Below are positions 11,456 to 24,100 of a stretch of 64,000 bases of DNA, piece after piece. Both the position numbers and the translations under genes were made by a program. This DNA is from Haliotis asinina (lineage: Eukaryota; Mollusca; Gastropoda; Lepetellida; Haliotidae), in assembly GCF_037392515.1 (NCBI RefSeq), contig NC_090282.1, positions 28,009,554-28,073,553 of the forward strand, written 5' to 3'. The notes below the pieces were generated by a model that saw nothing but the letters and a program-made list of their open reading frames with translations, was not told where the DNA came from and did not search any database. How positions within the stretch are numbered: position 1 is the stretch's first letter; each line of letters starts with the position of its first letter.

Positions 11456-12374
11456 TTACTGAAATGTAACCCTGCATTAACTGTCCTTATTTGTTTGCTA
11501 CGAAAATGGCTGTTAAATCGACACTTATTGAAATTCTTAACTACAAAAACGAGTTATCTGAAAATAAAACATATCTTTGATAAATCAAAAGGTCAGATCC
11601 CCGTGGCACACCATGTCTTACTAATTGTAGCACCCATGTCCATTCCACATGCAGTCTGAGGCATTTACAATATTTACAATAATAAGATTTAAAACATAAT
11701 ATATATATATATTCTTATAGAAAATGTAACATAGACTTACTAATCACCAAGATGCTATCTGATCTCATCTATGATGACTTCCAAACGGAACACGTCACGT
11801 TACTCCATCAAGGTAGCATTTGGGAGTTAACGTTTACCTTCTAATACAGGTAACACTATTTTGCGTGTTTTGTTCGTAAACGCAGAAAATCTTCAGATGT
11901 GGAACACGTATATCTTGTTGCCCTTTGCCCTTGAACTCAGGAGATCATTCACCAATGTGTTCGTCTGTGGAAACAGCAACATATTTAATGGTATTTGTAG
12001 GTCACGTTATTTTCTCATGAAATCAGACTCTGATTTTCTAACATTTCGTTACATTATACCTTGTCAGAAACATTAAGTAACACCACTGCATTTGAGTACT
12101 GTACATATTAATGCTGTAAAAAGTAACACATAAGCTAATGTAACAGGGTCAGTTAACACTGTATTCGTAGGTAACGCAATAAAATACCACTTGAAAATAT
12201 ATGACCAAAATCACGAATTGAACCATTGACAAGATCATTTTAGGGATTTATTCACAAATTTGGCAATACGACTAATGAGCTTCGGAACATCATATTTGAG
12301 CACTATTTAACACATTCAATCTTTAAGTCACGTGTGTTTCAGCGTTCGCATGTCACGCTGAAAACCTAATGCGG

Positions 12375-12445
12375 GTATAATGTATGAGGCCCATTTTGGG
12401 TGTCTCATGCTGTATTATTGCTGAAAGCGGCTTAAACCCAAACTA
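12375..12445 (+). mobile_element. tRNA-derived SINE tail fragment
   Basis: AGGCCCATTTTGGGTGTCTC, then TATTATTGCTGAAAGCGGCT and TAAACCCAAACT match the body-to-tail portion of the copy at 28928-29097. Confidence 0.5.
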
Positions 12446-12544
12446 ATTCATTCTAGTTACAGGAGTGAAATTGTGTGCTTGCACACTTTGTATTGGTACT
12501 GAAACATCCTAAAGCAAAACAAGTCTTGTAACAAATCTGCACAA

Positions 12545-13117
12545 TCAGAGAGACCTTAACGCAAGTCGAAACACAACATGCCTGTCATGACGTGCCATAA
12601 ACAGGTCATCATAAGACCACGATAACCGATGAGTGCAGGATCCATACCACCCCGTCACATTAGCAGCGCGGACATTGTCTGAGTTCAGGGCAATTAGTCG
12701 CAGAAATTTACACAACCGATTGAAGGAGCACAATACGCGGCCGCGACCTCCACTTGTACGCAGTAAACAAGTACAGACAGCATATATTAGAATATAACTG
12801 TACATGTATTGTACTGTTCTCGGTCGAGGTTCATCTGGAGAGCGCTGATAGTTGTACAAGGGTCTACTGGCGTGCAGAAGAAGGTTTGAGCGACGACAGG
12901 AGGTGAGATGTGGGGGACGCATCACTAACCAGAACACAACGAACTCGTCATTTGCTACTGACATACCATCGTCTGATATTACAGTCTTCGCTTTGCGCAA
13001 ATAATATGAATGATCGTCCCCTGTCTTTGTCGCTATCTCTATCATTGCCGATGTGACTTTACATATTAACCCTCTACCCGCTCCAGACACTGACACTGTT
13101 ACTGACACTCCACTCAT
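12545..13117 (-). CDS. Unrecognised 190-codon open frame, possible exon
   Basis: The longest non-repetitive open frame in the window. It starts MSGVSVTVSVSGAGRG at 13117. A consensus donor GTATGT follows codon 49 (after VISDD), so only the first part might be a real first exon. I recognise no domain, signal peptide or membrane segment. The part after codon 75 is rich in Arg, Cys and Tyr, as random frames often are. It lies between the HPGD pair and the calpain on the opposite strand. It may equally be chance. Confidence 0.2.
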   Translation of the reverse strand: MSGVSVTVSVSGAGRGLICKVTSAMIEIATKTGDDHSYYLRKAKTVISDDGMSVANDEFVVFWLVMRPPHLTSCRRSNLLLHASRPLYNYQRSPDEPRPRTVQYMYSYILIYAVCTCLLRTSGGRGRVLCSFNRLCKFLRLIALNSDNVRAANVTGWYGSCTHRLSWSYDDLFMARHDRHVVFRLALRSL

Positions 13118-13267
13118 CTTTTAGAGTCTCCAAGTAAAGATTTAGTCAGAAGAGTCAGTTGTGATAAGACTATTCATCAAATATTATCGATGCAATTGCA
13201 CCACTTTGTAGGAAGCAGCATTATCGTCATCTGCTAGGTATGTACACTGACAACAGCCGGGACATAG

Positions 13268-13492
13268 CGCCTCTAACATATGTGATAGTTGGGATTATAC
13301 TTTCCTGGTAAAGTACAATTTCTAGTACTTTTTATGAGTTTGGTCAAATCCAGGATTCGAAACCCGCACCCTCAGAGTCAAGCAGCTAATCGTCAGCACA
13401 CAAAGTCGCTTGCTGGCGATTAGCTGCTTGACTCTGAGGGTGTGGGTTACCAAGAAAGTATAATTCCAAATATAACATATGTTACATTTGAC
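13268..13492. repeat. Foldback element with a tRNA-like core
   Basis: There are two nested inverted repeats. The outer arms are CATATGTGATAGTTGGGATT near 13279 and its complement before 13490. The inner arms are CCCTCAGAGTCAAGCAGCTA at 13368-13387 and its complement at 13422-13441. The left side holds about 50 extra bases that, read on the minus strand, give GGGTTTCGAATCCTGG, a tRNA B-box-like motif. This suggests a tRNA-derived SINE of which one half was inverted and duplicated. Confidence 0.6.
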
Positions 13493-13617
13493 CACTTCCT
13501 AAATGGCATTGGGCAATCATAGCGCATCTTTCTGAAATAGGAACAACACTGTATCCAAGGTTTTCAACCTGTGAACACACTGGACATAGATAACAGATGT
13601 TGTAAGACTAATGTGGT

Positions 13618-13775
13618 CAAGCCTCGAGAACTTGGCTGACTCATGGCACCGTATCCCATTTGTGTAGATCGGTGCACATGATGTTGATCACTGGATTGTG
13701 TGATCTAGACCTGATTATCCACAGATCAACGCTGTAAAACTGGCGTATTTCCGGGTGTGGCGTTAAACAAACAAA
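13618..13775 (+). mobile_element. Abalone-type SINE, diverged 3' half
   Basis: GTAGATCGGTGCACATGATG, TTGATCACTGGATTGT and GGTGTGGCGTTAAAC follow the family order. The 5' head is missing. Confidence 0.6.
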
Positions 13776-14397
13776 AATACAAAACCATATCAAACACGCT
13801 GCAAAATATACAGTTCATAAGAGAGCTCGGATTCCATTTTTTTCTGTCACGAAAAGCAGTTCTGTCCTTTTCAGAGATCTCAAGAAAAGCAGCTTGACGT
13901 TTCTTGCTCTTCGATTCAAACGGAGAGGTCGATGAAGGGGTGTGTGTGCAACTTATTGTGGAATTTGCTTAAAACAAGAACTTTATGCTTCCAGCAGCCA
14001 GCTCAGTTCACCACACTAAGACCCCTGATAAACTTTATACAGAAGTAAATGAGGTCCCCGACCCATTTTACGTATACACGCAATATAACATTAGTGTTTA
14101 TTTTCAGGAACAACAGTTGTAATGAATAGATATAGTTAAAGTCAATACATATATAAATACATGTTATCATTATCTTGACTTGAAAAAACTTCGAATTCGC
14201 ACGTTTTGAAAACGAGGAAAACATACTTTGCAAAACAGTTAATAATGTATTATCCAATTTAAAAAGCAAATATCTCTTTGGTAGAGGTCGGCGCAGCTCA
14301 ATAACATATGGCAAGAGTATTACTTCTAAAGTCTGAATAAAAAGGACATTGCAACGGAAGAAGTACCACGAAATGTACCAACAATACTAGGTAAAAA

Positions 14398-14585
14398 TCT
14401 ATCTGATACATCCCATGCTTACCGTTTGAGGCGACAGAGGATATCGGATGGCCAGGTTCGCTGACGTCATTGACACATGTCATTATGTCGCAACTGCGTA
14501 GATCGATGATCTTCTCTTGATGAACGGATTATTTACAGACTGCCACCACATAGCTGGAGCAATGTTCAGTGCGGCATTAAACAAA
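14398..14585 (+). mobile_element. Abalone-type SINE, diverged copy
   Basis: GGCGACAGAGGATATCGGAT, GGTTCGCTGACGTCATTGAC, TTATTTACAGACTGCCACCA and AGCTGGAGCAATGTTCAGTG with CGGCATTAAAC match in order. The 5' head and the CTCAC tail are lost. Confidence 0.65.
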
Positions 14586-17099
14586 CCAACTAAATGACGT
14601 GTTAAAGGAACTGAAAGATACGCCGTAAAATCACACACTTGTCCTTTCGCACGTTCGTGTACACCTAATCCATACATGTTTATCAAAGTTGATATGGCCG
14701 ACCAGAAACATTTAAGCATCTTATCAAACATTTCGAAACACAGAAAGAAGTCAGCACAAGCATATGTCCTACGTTCATGGTGAAATTGAAACGATACAAC
14801 TGAATTCTAGTCTAATTTTTGAACAATAAGGCATTCGCAGTTGCGTTCGAAAAGAGCCACAGGATCCGCTGATCATTGGCTCGATTAACTGATTTGAAGG
14901 GATTAAGAAGCGTGCTTTCAGCACCATGTTCAGACTTATTTTTCACAACAGGTAGTCATTATTTGGCTTGCATCATATCGATCTGGATTCTTAACGTTCC
15001 TTCTCAACTCTTCCTTCTCATGCAATGTGGGTAATATACTCAAAACGAGTTTTGATTTATGCTGTCCCCATAATATACCGTTACTGGACTGTCAGTGGAC
15101 TAAACTGACAACAATACAAGAATCTCTATCGAAACGTCTCATCATCTGAATGAAAAAGACCATAAATTTGTCCTCATCTGACTTTCCATCTTGAAGAAGT
15201 TAGATATTTGCCGCTTCATTCTATTGTACACAGAATGTAGATTTCAAGGTGGAGACTAAACATGTGATTATTCAAATTCGCTGAACAATGATATTGGTGT
15301 AGTTCCTGTGACTGATGCTGCCAAACTAATTCGTCGCATGTCTCTCAAGGGTAGCACTTAGTAGTGGGTACAGGATGTTCAGTTATTGGTTGTTATCAAC
15401 CCTTGTCATGATGACGAAAAGCCCACTATAGAGGTACCGATTCATGTTTAAGCATAAAGTGTCTATAAGCATGTGTTATTTGTGCATCCACAACCTCATT
15501 TATAACAACACTGTATAAAAATTATGTTTACTTTATTGAGGCAATTTTATAACCGCCTTCGGTGTTCACTAAACAAAATGGTAAAAGATAACGTTTGCAC
15601 AGATCGATTCTTTAAAACCATTTCACCACGGTGTTCAAAACATTTACAAGAACCGTCTAATCAACTCTTTGTAAATAAATCAAATCATCTTAGACCTTTA
15701 TTGTCCTTTCTAAATGTAATGTGAACAACTGACATGTTGATCAATGTAAAGCTCTTAAATTAAAACGTGTACTGTGCGTATTGATTGTTCTCACGTACAA
15801 CATTTCGGTAGTTGGTGACTATAGTTGCTTTGTTTGGTCGATACCTGGACAATACCCACTAACAGCCCGCTGTCCGAGGACGCCTACAGGAACTGTATTC
15901 CCCTACACATCAATCAGCATTAGCTTCAACTCCACGACGACGCTGACACATACATCAAAGTCCTATTTAAGTGGTCAACCAAGCAAAGAATGAACATTCT
16001 ACTTTTTGACATGATGATCTACTTTTACCGTGAAAACACATTCTTTGTGGAAATATGGGACTTGTTTATCAACATTCTTGGCGTGCTAATTTACCGTTGA
16101 CTGAAAGCCTAAAGTTCTCAGACTTTTGTAAGACTTGAGATGTATTGTTGTGAACTACTCATACATAATACTGTCGAGTTGTTTACATGTTTGTATGTGA
16201 TTTACTATTTATAGTTAACAACCCACCCTTTGTCTTACATAACTACTGTATTGCTCAACAGGCTATTCAACAGTGTATTGCAAAATGGACCATTTAGGTT
16301 CATTCGAAACGTCAACGCCCTGTGATGACCCATCTCGATTACCTACCGAATCAGGTTCCATCGGCCGTAAAACCCAAATAGTGATGACGATCATATGAGA
16401 GTGATTATTGCTGAACGCAACATCCTTGTATCAACATCCTGGCAGCTATTTGCTGCTAGACAAAGTCACATGAACGGACCACCATGAATCAATGATGACA
16501 AATGATGTCGGGTAAAAGGCAAGCATTTCAAACTCTACCTGTCGCAAACAAAGTCGCAACCCACCCTAGTTCATTATATAAGTACGTGTTTGTTTGGTGC
16601 CCATGGCAGCATTCTTAACCAGAGAGTGCATTTACACTCACTTACTCACTTAAAATTGAGCGGAAAGTCTCTCAATTATTCCCATGCTTACTCTTGGAGA
16701 AATCTAAACAACTGTCAGATTGTGAAATTAGTTTATAGTACATTATTTTGCTTGTAAACTTCACAATAGTAAGCAATATTCTAGCTTCAACATTGCGGAC
16801 TGCTTTACTGGAGCCATGACCAGACAAATAGATAAATGCGACAAAATCATTTCTACATCTAAAGACAATTTCTACTTAAAGTCGATGAATTCTAACTATT
16901 ATATATTTATGGAAGAACATCACATTAGTGATGATTTAGTGATAGTGTTTGCGAAAGGTTGATCAATGGCAAAACATGTTTCATGCGATGGGGAAAAGAT
17001 GACACTGATTCCGCCAAGCCACCGAGTCTCCTTCACCATGAACAGTAGAATGTGTCATGTCTTTTCTACCTAATGTCTCCAAGGAGTTTTGTTTGTTTG
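14586..17099. other. Intergenic, no gene seen
   Basis: Unique-looking AT-rich DNA. The short frames at 15524-15724 and 15781-15993 have no recognisable motifs. No splice-linked exon series could be assembled. Confidence 0.45.
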
Positions 17100-17310
17100 T
17101 TGTTTAAATTAGCAATATTCCAGCTATATGGCGGCGGTCTGATAGTGATCAAATCTGGACTTAACTCTCTAGTTTACAACAATACGAGAACTGATTTGCA
17201 TAGTTAGGATGAGAGGACATGTGTCAACCAAGTCAGCGAGTCTGCCCAACTGATCCCGTTATTTGCCTCATTCAACAAGCAGGAGTTGTTGAAGGGCCAA
17301 TTTTAAGGAG
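17100..17310 (-). mobile_element. Abalone-type SINE, diverged copy
   Basis: It contains AGCAATATTCCAGCTATATG with GCGGCGGTCTG, then ATGTGTCAACCAAGTCAGCG and ATCCCGTTA. The GTGA tail is lost. Confidence 0.7.
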
Positions 17311-18384
17311 GACAACGGAGCTGACGTGTTGATCCTCTTCCTGAGGAAACGTACGCGTCAGATCAATATTTGTAACTCCCAGAGAAGAGCAACTTTGAAG
17401 TTCAGATCGAAATCCGAGAGCGTGCACTCCTAGAAAGTAGTGTAATGGTCAGTGCTCGAAATAGTTTCCAAATTTTGTTAGCCGGGCTAGCTATCCTGAA
17501 AAGTTACAAACCCACAAAATAATTCACTGGCTCGAAATCTGAATGTAGGAACGAAGCAAAAGATTACAAAGAGATGAGAATCCGATATTGCAGACATGAC
17601 ACTGGTTTCATTGTTAAGCTGCCAATATGATGATCATTTTTACCAGGCCATAATTTTCCATGATTTAAACTGTATTATAGCTTAACACACCTCGAGAGTG
17701 ACATATTTACAAAATGACCCTATGAAAGTTGACAAGCTAGTCGGGCGAGTGACTGTGGAGATTTACTTGCCCGACTGAAAGTTTGCTAGCCACGGGATAG
17801 CGGACCAGAAGCTATTTCGCACACTGGTAATGGTGGCTCCATATTGTAATTGTTGCCACCTACAAAGGTTTAATTTAGTACTTCCATTAATACATCTTTG
17901 TGATGGCTATTGGGTAATGATCCGGTTACCGTAAACGATTAATTGCGTGCCACGAGTCCCTGAATTAAGTGCCTCAATGCCTTCTAGGAGATTAATTGAC
18001 TGGAAATGTCGATTGTCAAACGCTTGGATATGAGCTTGAAAGAGTTCATTTAGTAATAGCACCTTCATCCTGATACTCCTGGTGCACAGAGGGATGTTTT
18101 CAAACAAAGAAAACAAATAAATTCCGTGACTAATCAGTTGGAGGTCGCTAAGTACGTATGGTCCAACCTTGGTCTAAAACCAAAGTGATCGAGAGAAGAT
18201 GACAAATAAATGACGAAGCAGATTCAAACCCATACTTAGCTGACACGCCTCAGCGAGCGGAATAGCTGTCGACAAACTACGATGGAAAATTGAGAAATGA
18301 TAAAATTTGTATAACCGCTTTACAGCTGACACTGCTGTAAACCAACTTTGGAGTTATTTGTGAATGAGTCATCTTGGTTTTCGC

Positions 18385-18515
18385 TTTTAGCAATATTCCA
18401 GCAAATATCACGGTTGGGGGATACAAGAAAGGGCTTCTCAGATTGTATCCATGTTGGGAATCAAACCCGGGTATTCGCATGACAACTGAGGGATTTAACC
18501 ACACGGCTACCCCTT
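18385..18515 (-). mobile_element. tRNA-derived SINE
   Basis: Read on the minus strand it has the head GGGTAGCCGTGTGGTTAAAT, a B box GGGTTTGATTCCCAAC, and a tail with GCTGGAATATTGCTAAAAGC. Confidence 0.65.
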
Positions 18516-20044
18516 CTGTTTTATTATAAATACAGTAAGCAACAAGGTGTTACGTGAACGTGGCCCTACGCTGTATAAATGTTCCACCAATATAAAGGCC
18601 TTGTTCAATATTCTTGTGCCTATCCTATTAAAGGGATCCTGACATGAAGATCTAACTCCATAACCATCAGGCTGATACCCCTGATTTACTCATTAAGTAA
18701 GTTATATGATGTTAATTACCCTGAGTAGGGTATTAGCTAAGGAATCGTTCTTGCACCTTTACTTTTGTTAAGTTGATACCCCATATGTTTCGGATCGCTC
18801 GGTGTTTCTTGGTCAACTTGATTACTCCGGTAACAGATTATCAAACACTTGTAACTATATATCAAGCATCTGACTGTACATTTGTTTTGCAAACATCATA
18901 ACAACCACACGATGTCCTTCAAAGTTAACTCATCATATCAACAGTCATTATATTCATTTGTTTGGATATCAGAAAAAAAACTTTGTATTACAGGCAAGGG
19001 GATGTTGATGAAACATAACGTGTTACAGGAAGTGTATCTACAATACACTAAATTTGATCTGTTTGGCATTGAACGAGCAGTATATAAATTACACAAGAAG
19101 AAATAAATCTCACTAACAGGGAAACCTTTTGTTTTCGAAATTATGGAATAAGAAAAGAACGTCAATAAGATTTAAAGGGTAGTCATGATTAATTGCTTGT
19201 CAGGGCCAAACATGATGGTAGCCCGAGGGATACGATGGTTTAGACTTAATCAAATCTAACGCTGGATGTTATTATGTCAACATGTGAACGATGTTTGGCC
19301 GATTTTACACAGTGACGAGCGAACCATGGCAACCATTTCACATAAGCTTCGTTTTCTACCTTTCACCACGTAAACCGAAGGCGTTGATTGACAGAAGTAG
19401 CAATTTCCCTGTTAATTCCAACAGCTAAAGTATCGGCAGAATCCAGATGACGTAGCAGCCAGAATCAATATCCGACCAACAGCGCGTGGCACGAGCATCG
19501 TGCAGAGCAGACGGCATATGAGCAGACGACAGGTATTCCACTCAGTGGAGTCTTGAGGATTCGTTTACAGGGAACTCATATTTACCACTGTAACCACTTT
19601 CAGAAAAGGTAGGTTACCTTTATATGTAATCCTTAACGAAACCTTCCTATGGCGGATGTTAGCCACCAGCCTTCAGAGCCGTTTGATTGGTGTACGTGCT
19701 TTTCTCTCAATACAATATGGATACGTTGACATATATGAAAGACAACAGGCAATATCTGGTTGCTGTTGAATGAATAATACATTTAACGTCGAAAGAGGAG
19801 GAACCAACTGCTTATACTCTTTGTTGAGAACAGCAAGGGATACACTATAATGTGAGTCAACGTAAGTATAAATTTCCAGGATTTTGTTCCTCAGTCCACT
19901 GAAAAATAACTGGGTCATGCAATATGATGTATGCGATCTTCACTGAAGTCACACTGAGCTTGCTTTAAATGTAACACTCATTAAGGTAAAATGTTGTACA
20001 CGTTAATCTTATTGAAGATACTTGCTGTAAGTTGTCTTCAGCGA

Positions 20045-20285
20045 GCCATGCTTTGATGAGATCGGGTGGTTAGTCTCGCTGACTTGATGCATGCGTTATA
20101 CCTATGCCCGTAGAACATATTTGAGGACTGCAAAACCAAGGGCTCACTGACACGGTTGACATGTTATCGCATCCCAAATGCGTAGATCGATTTTCATGAT
20201 GCTAATCACAGGATTGTCTGGTCCAGACTCGATTTATTTCTACTTGGAAACTGCGGATTGCGACAATATACAGCAAACTAACAAA
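20045..20285 (+). mobile_element. Abalone-type SINE with internal insertion or divergence
   Basis: GAGATCGGGTGGTTAGTCTC then GCTGACTTGATGCATGC, later AATGCGTAGATCGATTTTCA and TTGTCTGGTCCAGACTCGAT, with extra material in between. The tail degrades into an A-rich run. Confidence 0.6.
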
Positions 20286-20476
20286 GAAAAAAAAACAAAC
20301 AAAAACACAGACAATTATATGTGTTGTCGTTTCTGGTATTAGTTTAAAATGGGAATTGAAATATGGCGTCAAATTATTTTTTCCGAAACTTCTCCAAATC
20401 TACTGTTGGAGAGTGTTGGCTGTCAGTTCAATGTAACACCACTGTCATCATACAGATTTCGTTTTTGTTAATGTCT

Positions 20477-20548
<72 letters not shown>

Positions 20549-20549
20549 T
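20477..20549. repeat. (CTA)n/(TAG)n palindromic microsatellite
   Basis: About 12 CTA triplets run directly into about 12 TAG triplets through a central TACGTA. The arms 20479-20513 and 20514-20548 are perfect reverse complements, 35 nt each with no spacer. In the open frame crossing it they read as runs of Leu and then Ser, which is not evidence of a protein. Confidence 0.95.
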
Positions 20550-21005
20550 TCAGAGAGAAGTTTACCTTTATCTGTACTTCCCGAGAGGAAATTGGTCTTG
20601 AAGAACAAGGACCTTAAAACACGGGCATATTTTTGGTCATTTGAAACGTAGTTAGTTAATATATGCACCAGCATCGTATGCTACATCAACAAAACGTTGA
20701 CATGATTTTATATTAAGGCGGTGGTCCTACTGTGCAGTGTTACACTAATATTTGAAGCGCGAGGACATGTTTTACTGTCTCTCAACACTGGTTTCAGTAT
20801 CTGTATTTTCATTTCAAGATGGTGCACTCTCTGGACGTCAAACGAAAGTTACTGATGGGATGAAAATTATGAGAGGCTTCATCATCACCCCGATCCCGCT
20901 CCAAGAGCCAATCACAAGTCGTAATTAATACCGCATGTGCATTTTACCTGTGAAATTTGTAAAGCAGGTGTCTCCCCGTAGTAGAGGGGTGACAACTCAC
21001 CTGCA

Positions 21006-21110
21006 ATGAAAAGATCCGGGGCAATGTATCATGGGATGCTCAGCATCAATGGAAGCAGATCAGTCCCTAGCCTGGCCACCAGCCAAGCTGATCTACCCAA
21101 ACATCATTGA
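21006..21110 (+). other. Upstream open frame overlapping the calpain start
   Basis: ATG at 21006 opens a 34-codon frame ending at TGA 21108-21110, out of frame with and overlapping the calpain start at 21031. If it lies in the leader it could reduce initiation at the calpain ATG. The calpain ATG has the stronger context (A at -3, G at +4). Confidence 0.3.
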
Positions 21111-21168
21111 CAAGCAAGACAGGATAAATCCTCGGAAGTGGACTAGCATTGTTGCCGCTGGTAATAAG
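21031..21168 (+). CDS. Calpain exon 1 (candidate): MGCSAS N-terminus
   Basis: 46 codons from an ATG in strong context to the donor GTAAGC at 21169, phase 0. It reads MGCSASMEADQSLAWPPA and ends WTSIVAAGNK. Exon 2 needs a phase-0 donor, and the join gives AAGNK|VPVSTQSSSGG followed by the calpain LFVDQEFPP motif. Residues 2-6 (GCSAS) fit the N-myristoyltransferase consensus, with a palmitoylatable Cys3. It could instead begin another gene; only an mRNA would decide. Confidence 0.55.
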
Positions 21169-24100
21169 GTAAGCTATTTGTAAATATATACTGAAAGCCA
21201 GAAGGAACGTCGATGGACGTCCAATGGCTTGTTGTCGTTGATCTCTCGTTAACCTTGCAATAGCTGTTGTGATCAGAAAACAAGTGAACGATTGCCATTC
21301 AAGAAGGCAATATATGGCTGAATGCATCTCGATTTCATTGTTCCACATTTCCTTTTCTCATACAAAAACATTTCTAACCTCAATCTCAAACACTACTTTA
21401 TTGGGTGGGACAGACCACGATTCATGTTTTCCGAAAGCATGACTTACGGTTTATATTTGAAGCAATAGATTCAAACTCTCCATGGATACTTAAATCTCAT
21501 TTCCAATATTACGACGTTTGTTTTTCACTACATTAAGTATTGAACGTGCCTAACTTCGAACTGTATGTGCCAGATACACGAAGGACGATATAAGAGAGAA
21601 TGCTGAAGTAAGCTTAGGGAAGAAGTGAAGCTTTGGGACAGTGACCCTGTCTTTGTCGTCTTCCCGAAGCAAGGGTGTCCAGATGCCAATACCGTGGCGT
21701 ACTGGAACATCGAATGTATTAGAAGGATAGATTACAGGCTTGCCACGGGGGCACATGAACGTGCAGTATATTCCCTTAAATAACCCATCTACGACGGGAT
21801 GCATAGTTGCGAACCATTTTCCACATTATGTAACCATGTCCGGTCAGGAATTTGTTTTTGTCGATGTCAAATTGTGTAATGAATGAACAAAATACACAAG
21901 GCCTATATGACTGAATCCTGGACCGCCAAGGTGGGGTAATAGCCCCCTCTTTCTAACTCCACACATATGCTCTCGTTTAAGATCTGCTTCTATAACTACA
22001 GAACACTTCCATAGCTACAGAAGCAAAGCAGAACGTGCACTTCATCTATACAGTCGCATTCAGCGGTATGATGACAAGTGTATTCCCGAAAAGTTCACGT
22101 GTATGGACATTTGTTTCTTCTGTGAAATGACGTAATGCAGTCGAACATTAAACGCTGCAAGTGTTAGACCTGTACCGTAAGCGCACTACTTAGCTGTTCC
22201 CAGCTTCCTTATGACTGTGTAACAAGAACCATATGCCACACAGCATAAAAAGAAACAGGCCACTTCAGTCCCAGTTGAATCGATAGGAAAGAATAGTTTA
22301 GTAGAAGCCCATATCTGCAGCAGGCGAATACCTAAAAATGTCAGAAATCGACCGAATTTCTTGCAGTTTTCATTATTATGGCAATTGTGTTGTGCTTTCA
22401 TCTGTGGGCAAAGGTAACTAGATGATGGTTAATCTAATGTAAAGGTAGACTAGATATTGATTTGGACGTTTACCTAATGTGGACGAAAACAGAATTTAGT
22501 GAAGTTTTTGTCGTTTTCACGCGACCTTAATTTGACAAAGAAGAGTATCATATATGTTTACCAAAGTAGGAACCCTTCACAAATTGTTCATACATTTCCT
22601 GGGGTGACTGACAGAAGAAAAGAATAGTCATGGTCTGGTTGGGGATGTACTTAATGTCCAGTTTATATATATATATACACGGGGTCACCGATTGCCGCCC
22701 AATTTGGCCTTGACGAAGGCCTCGTCTAACTCGTAACAGAGATGTTCAGCTGAATTTAAATCAGGACCAAAAGGCTGCTAAACCATTGTCTGGATGTGGT
22801 GATTGGCCAGGAATTGTGCTGTGATAATGGCGGTATGGCATTATCGTGTTATCGTGGTTTGACGGCATGTATTATGGTGCCCCCAGGTTTGTGTTGCACA
22901 AGCAAGCATTAAGATTTGATTTAAATGATATTGTTCGAGATTGAAATATGAGACACACGAAGTCACCAATATCATATAATTACCATCATTTGCCTTGGAT
23001 TTGCAACATGATTTGTTCCAATTTACACTAAATATTTATTATTACCTGGCGTTGATGTTTATAATTACATAGTGTTTTATTTGTGCACAATATGAATGGA
23101 CAGTTTTCACTTACATTGTGTGTGGATCCCTTATGGAAGATCATATGTATTAAGCCAAATGATTTTAACATTGCCATTTGCATTATCAAGGACATTTCAA
23201 GGTGTTTAAGCCTTAGAACTTTACTATACTCTTAGTAAGAAGAGGAACGATTACAGTCAAGCAGTTTACTGTCTGTGCTGTTGTGTACGACGATGCTTGA
23301 CTTTACAGTAATCGCCCTCCTAGGTTGTACATTGAATTGCCCTGATGTAAATCGTGACCGACGGCACGTCGCTGCTGTACTGTTACATAATTATAACTTT
23401 GTGTATAATGGTGAACATTATAATTGTCAGATCACGTTAATGTCCAATTGATTGACGTCCATAGTACATACTTCCGACGTCATGTTCTTGAAGGTAACCA
23501 ATTACATAACATTGCATTTCTTTGGCTTCTTGGACCGCCTCCTTGGTTTAGTGGTTAGCGCTTCCGCCTGAATAGTAGAACGTCGCGGGTTTGATTCCTG
23601 GCCGTATCATACCAAAATACGTTAAAATGCGGTACTTGGAAATATGGATATATCAAGGACTGGTCGGCTCTGAGCCAGTATAATGTGTCTGAATGGGGTG
23701 ATTGCTCTACAATGCAGTGATACGACGCCACAGTCAACTTAGAGTCACTAAACTGACCCTTAGTTGATCTGTCGTTGCTGAAACAGGTAACAACAAGTGC
23801 CAAGTACCACAAACCTTCAGCTCGTTGGGAAGCTTTTCTGTCCACATTGTTTCGTGGGTGAAAGTAAGATCATCGATATATCTAAATATCCCCGTGTTTT
23901 GATTTTTTTACATCATAACCGAACTTCCGGTTTCAATACACACGGTCTTAGTTCAGGAAGATCAGAAAGAATAGTGGGGGTTACGTGTCTCGAAAAAAGA
24001 ACAATAGACTAAATAAAATTAAATAAAATGACACCCGATCAGATATAACTAGTGTTTATAGACGTCTGCCAGAGAGACGGAACACTGGTTACAAATAAAA

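Noticed and set aside
23525-23600. tRNA gene
   Set aside because: A and B boxes are present, but no acceptor stem can be closed and the sequence runs into a SINE body.
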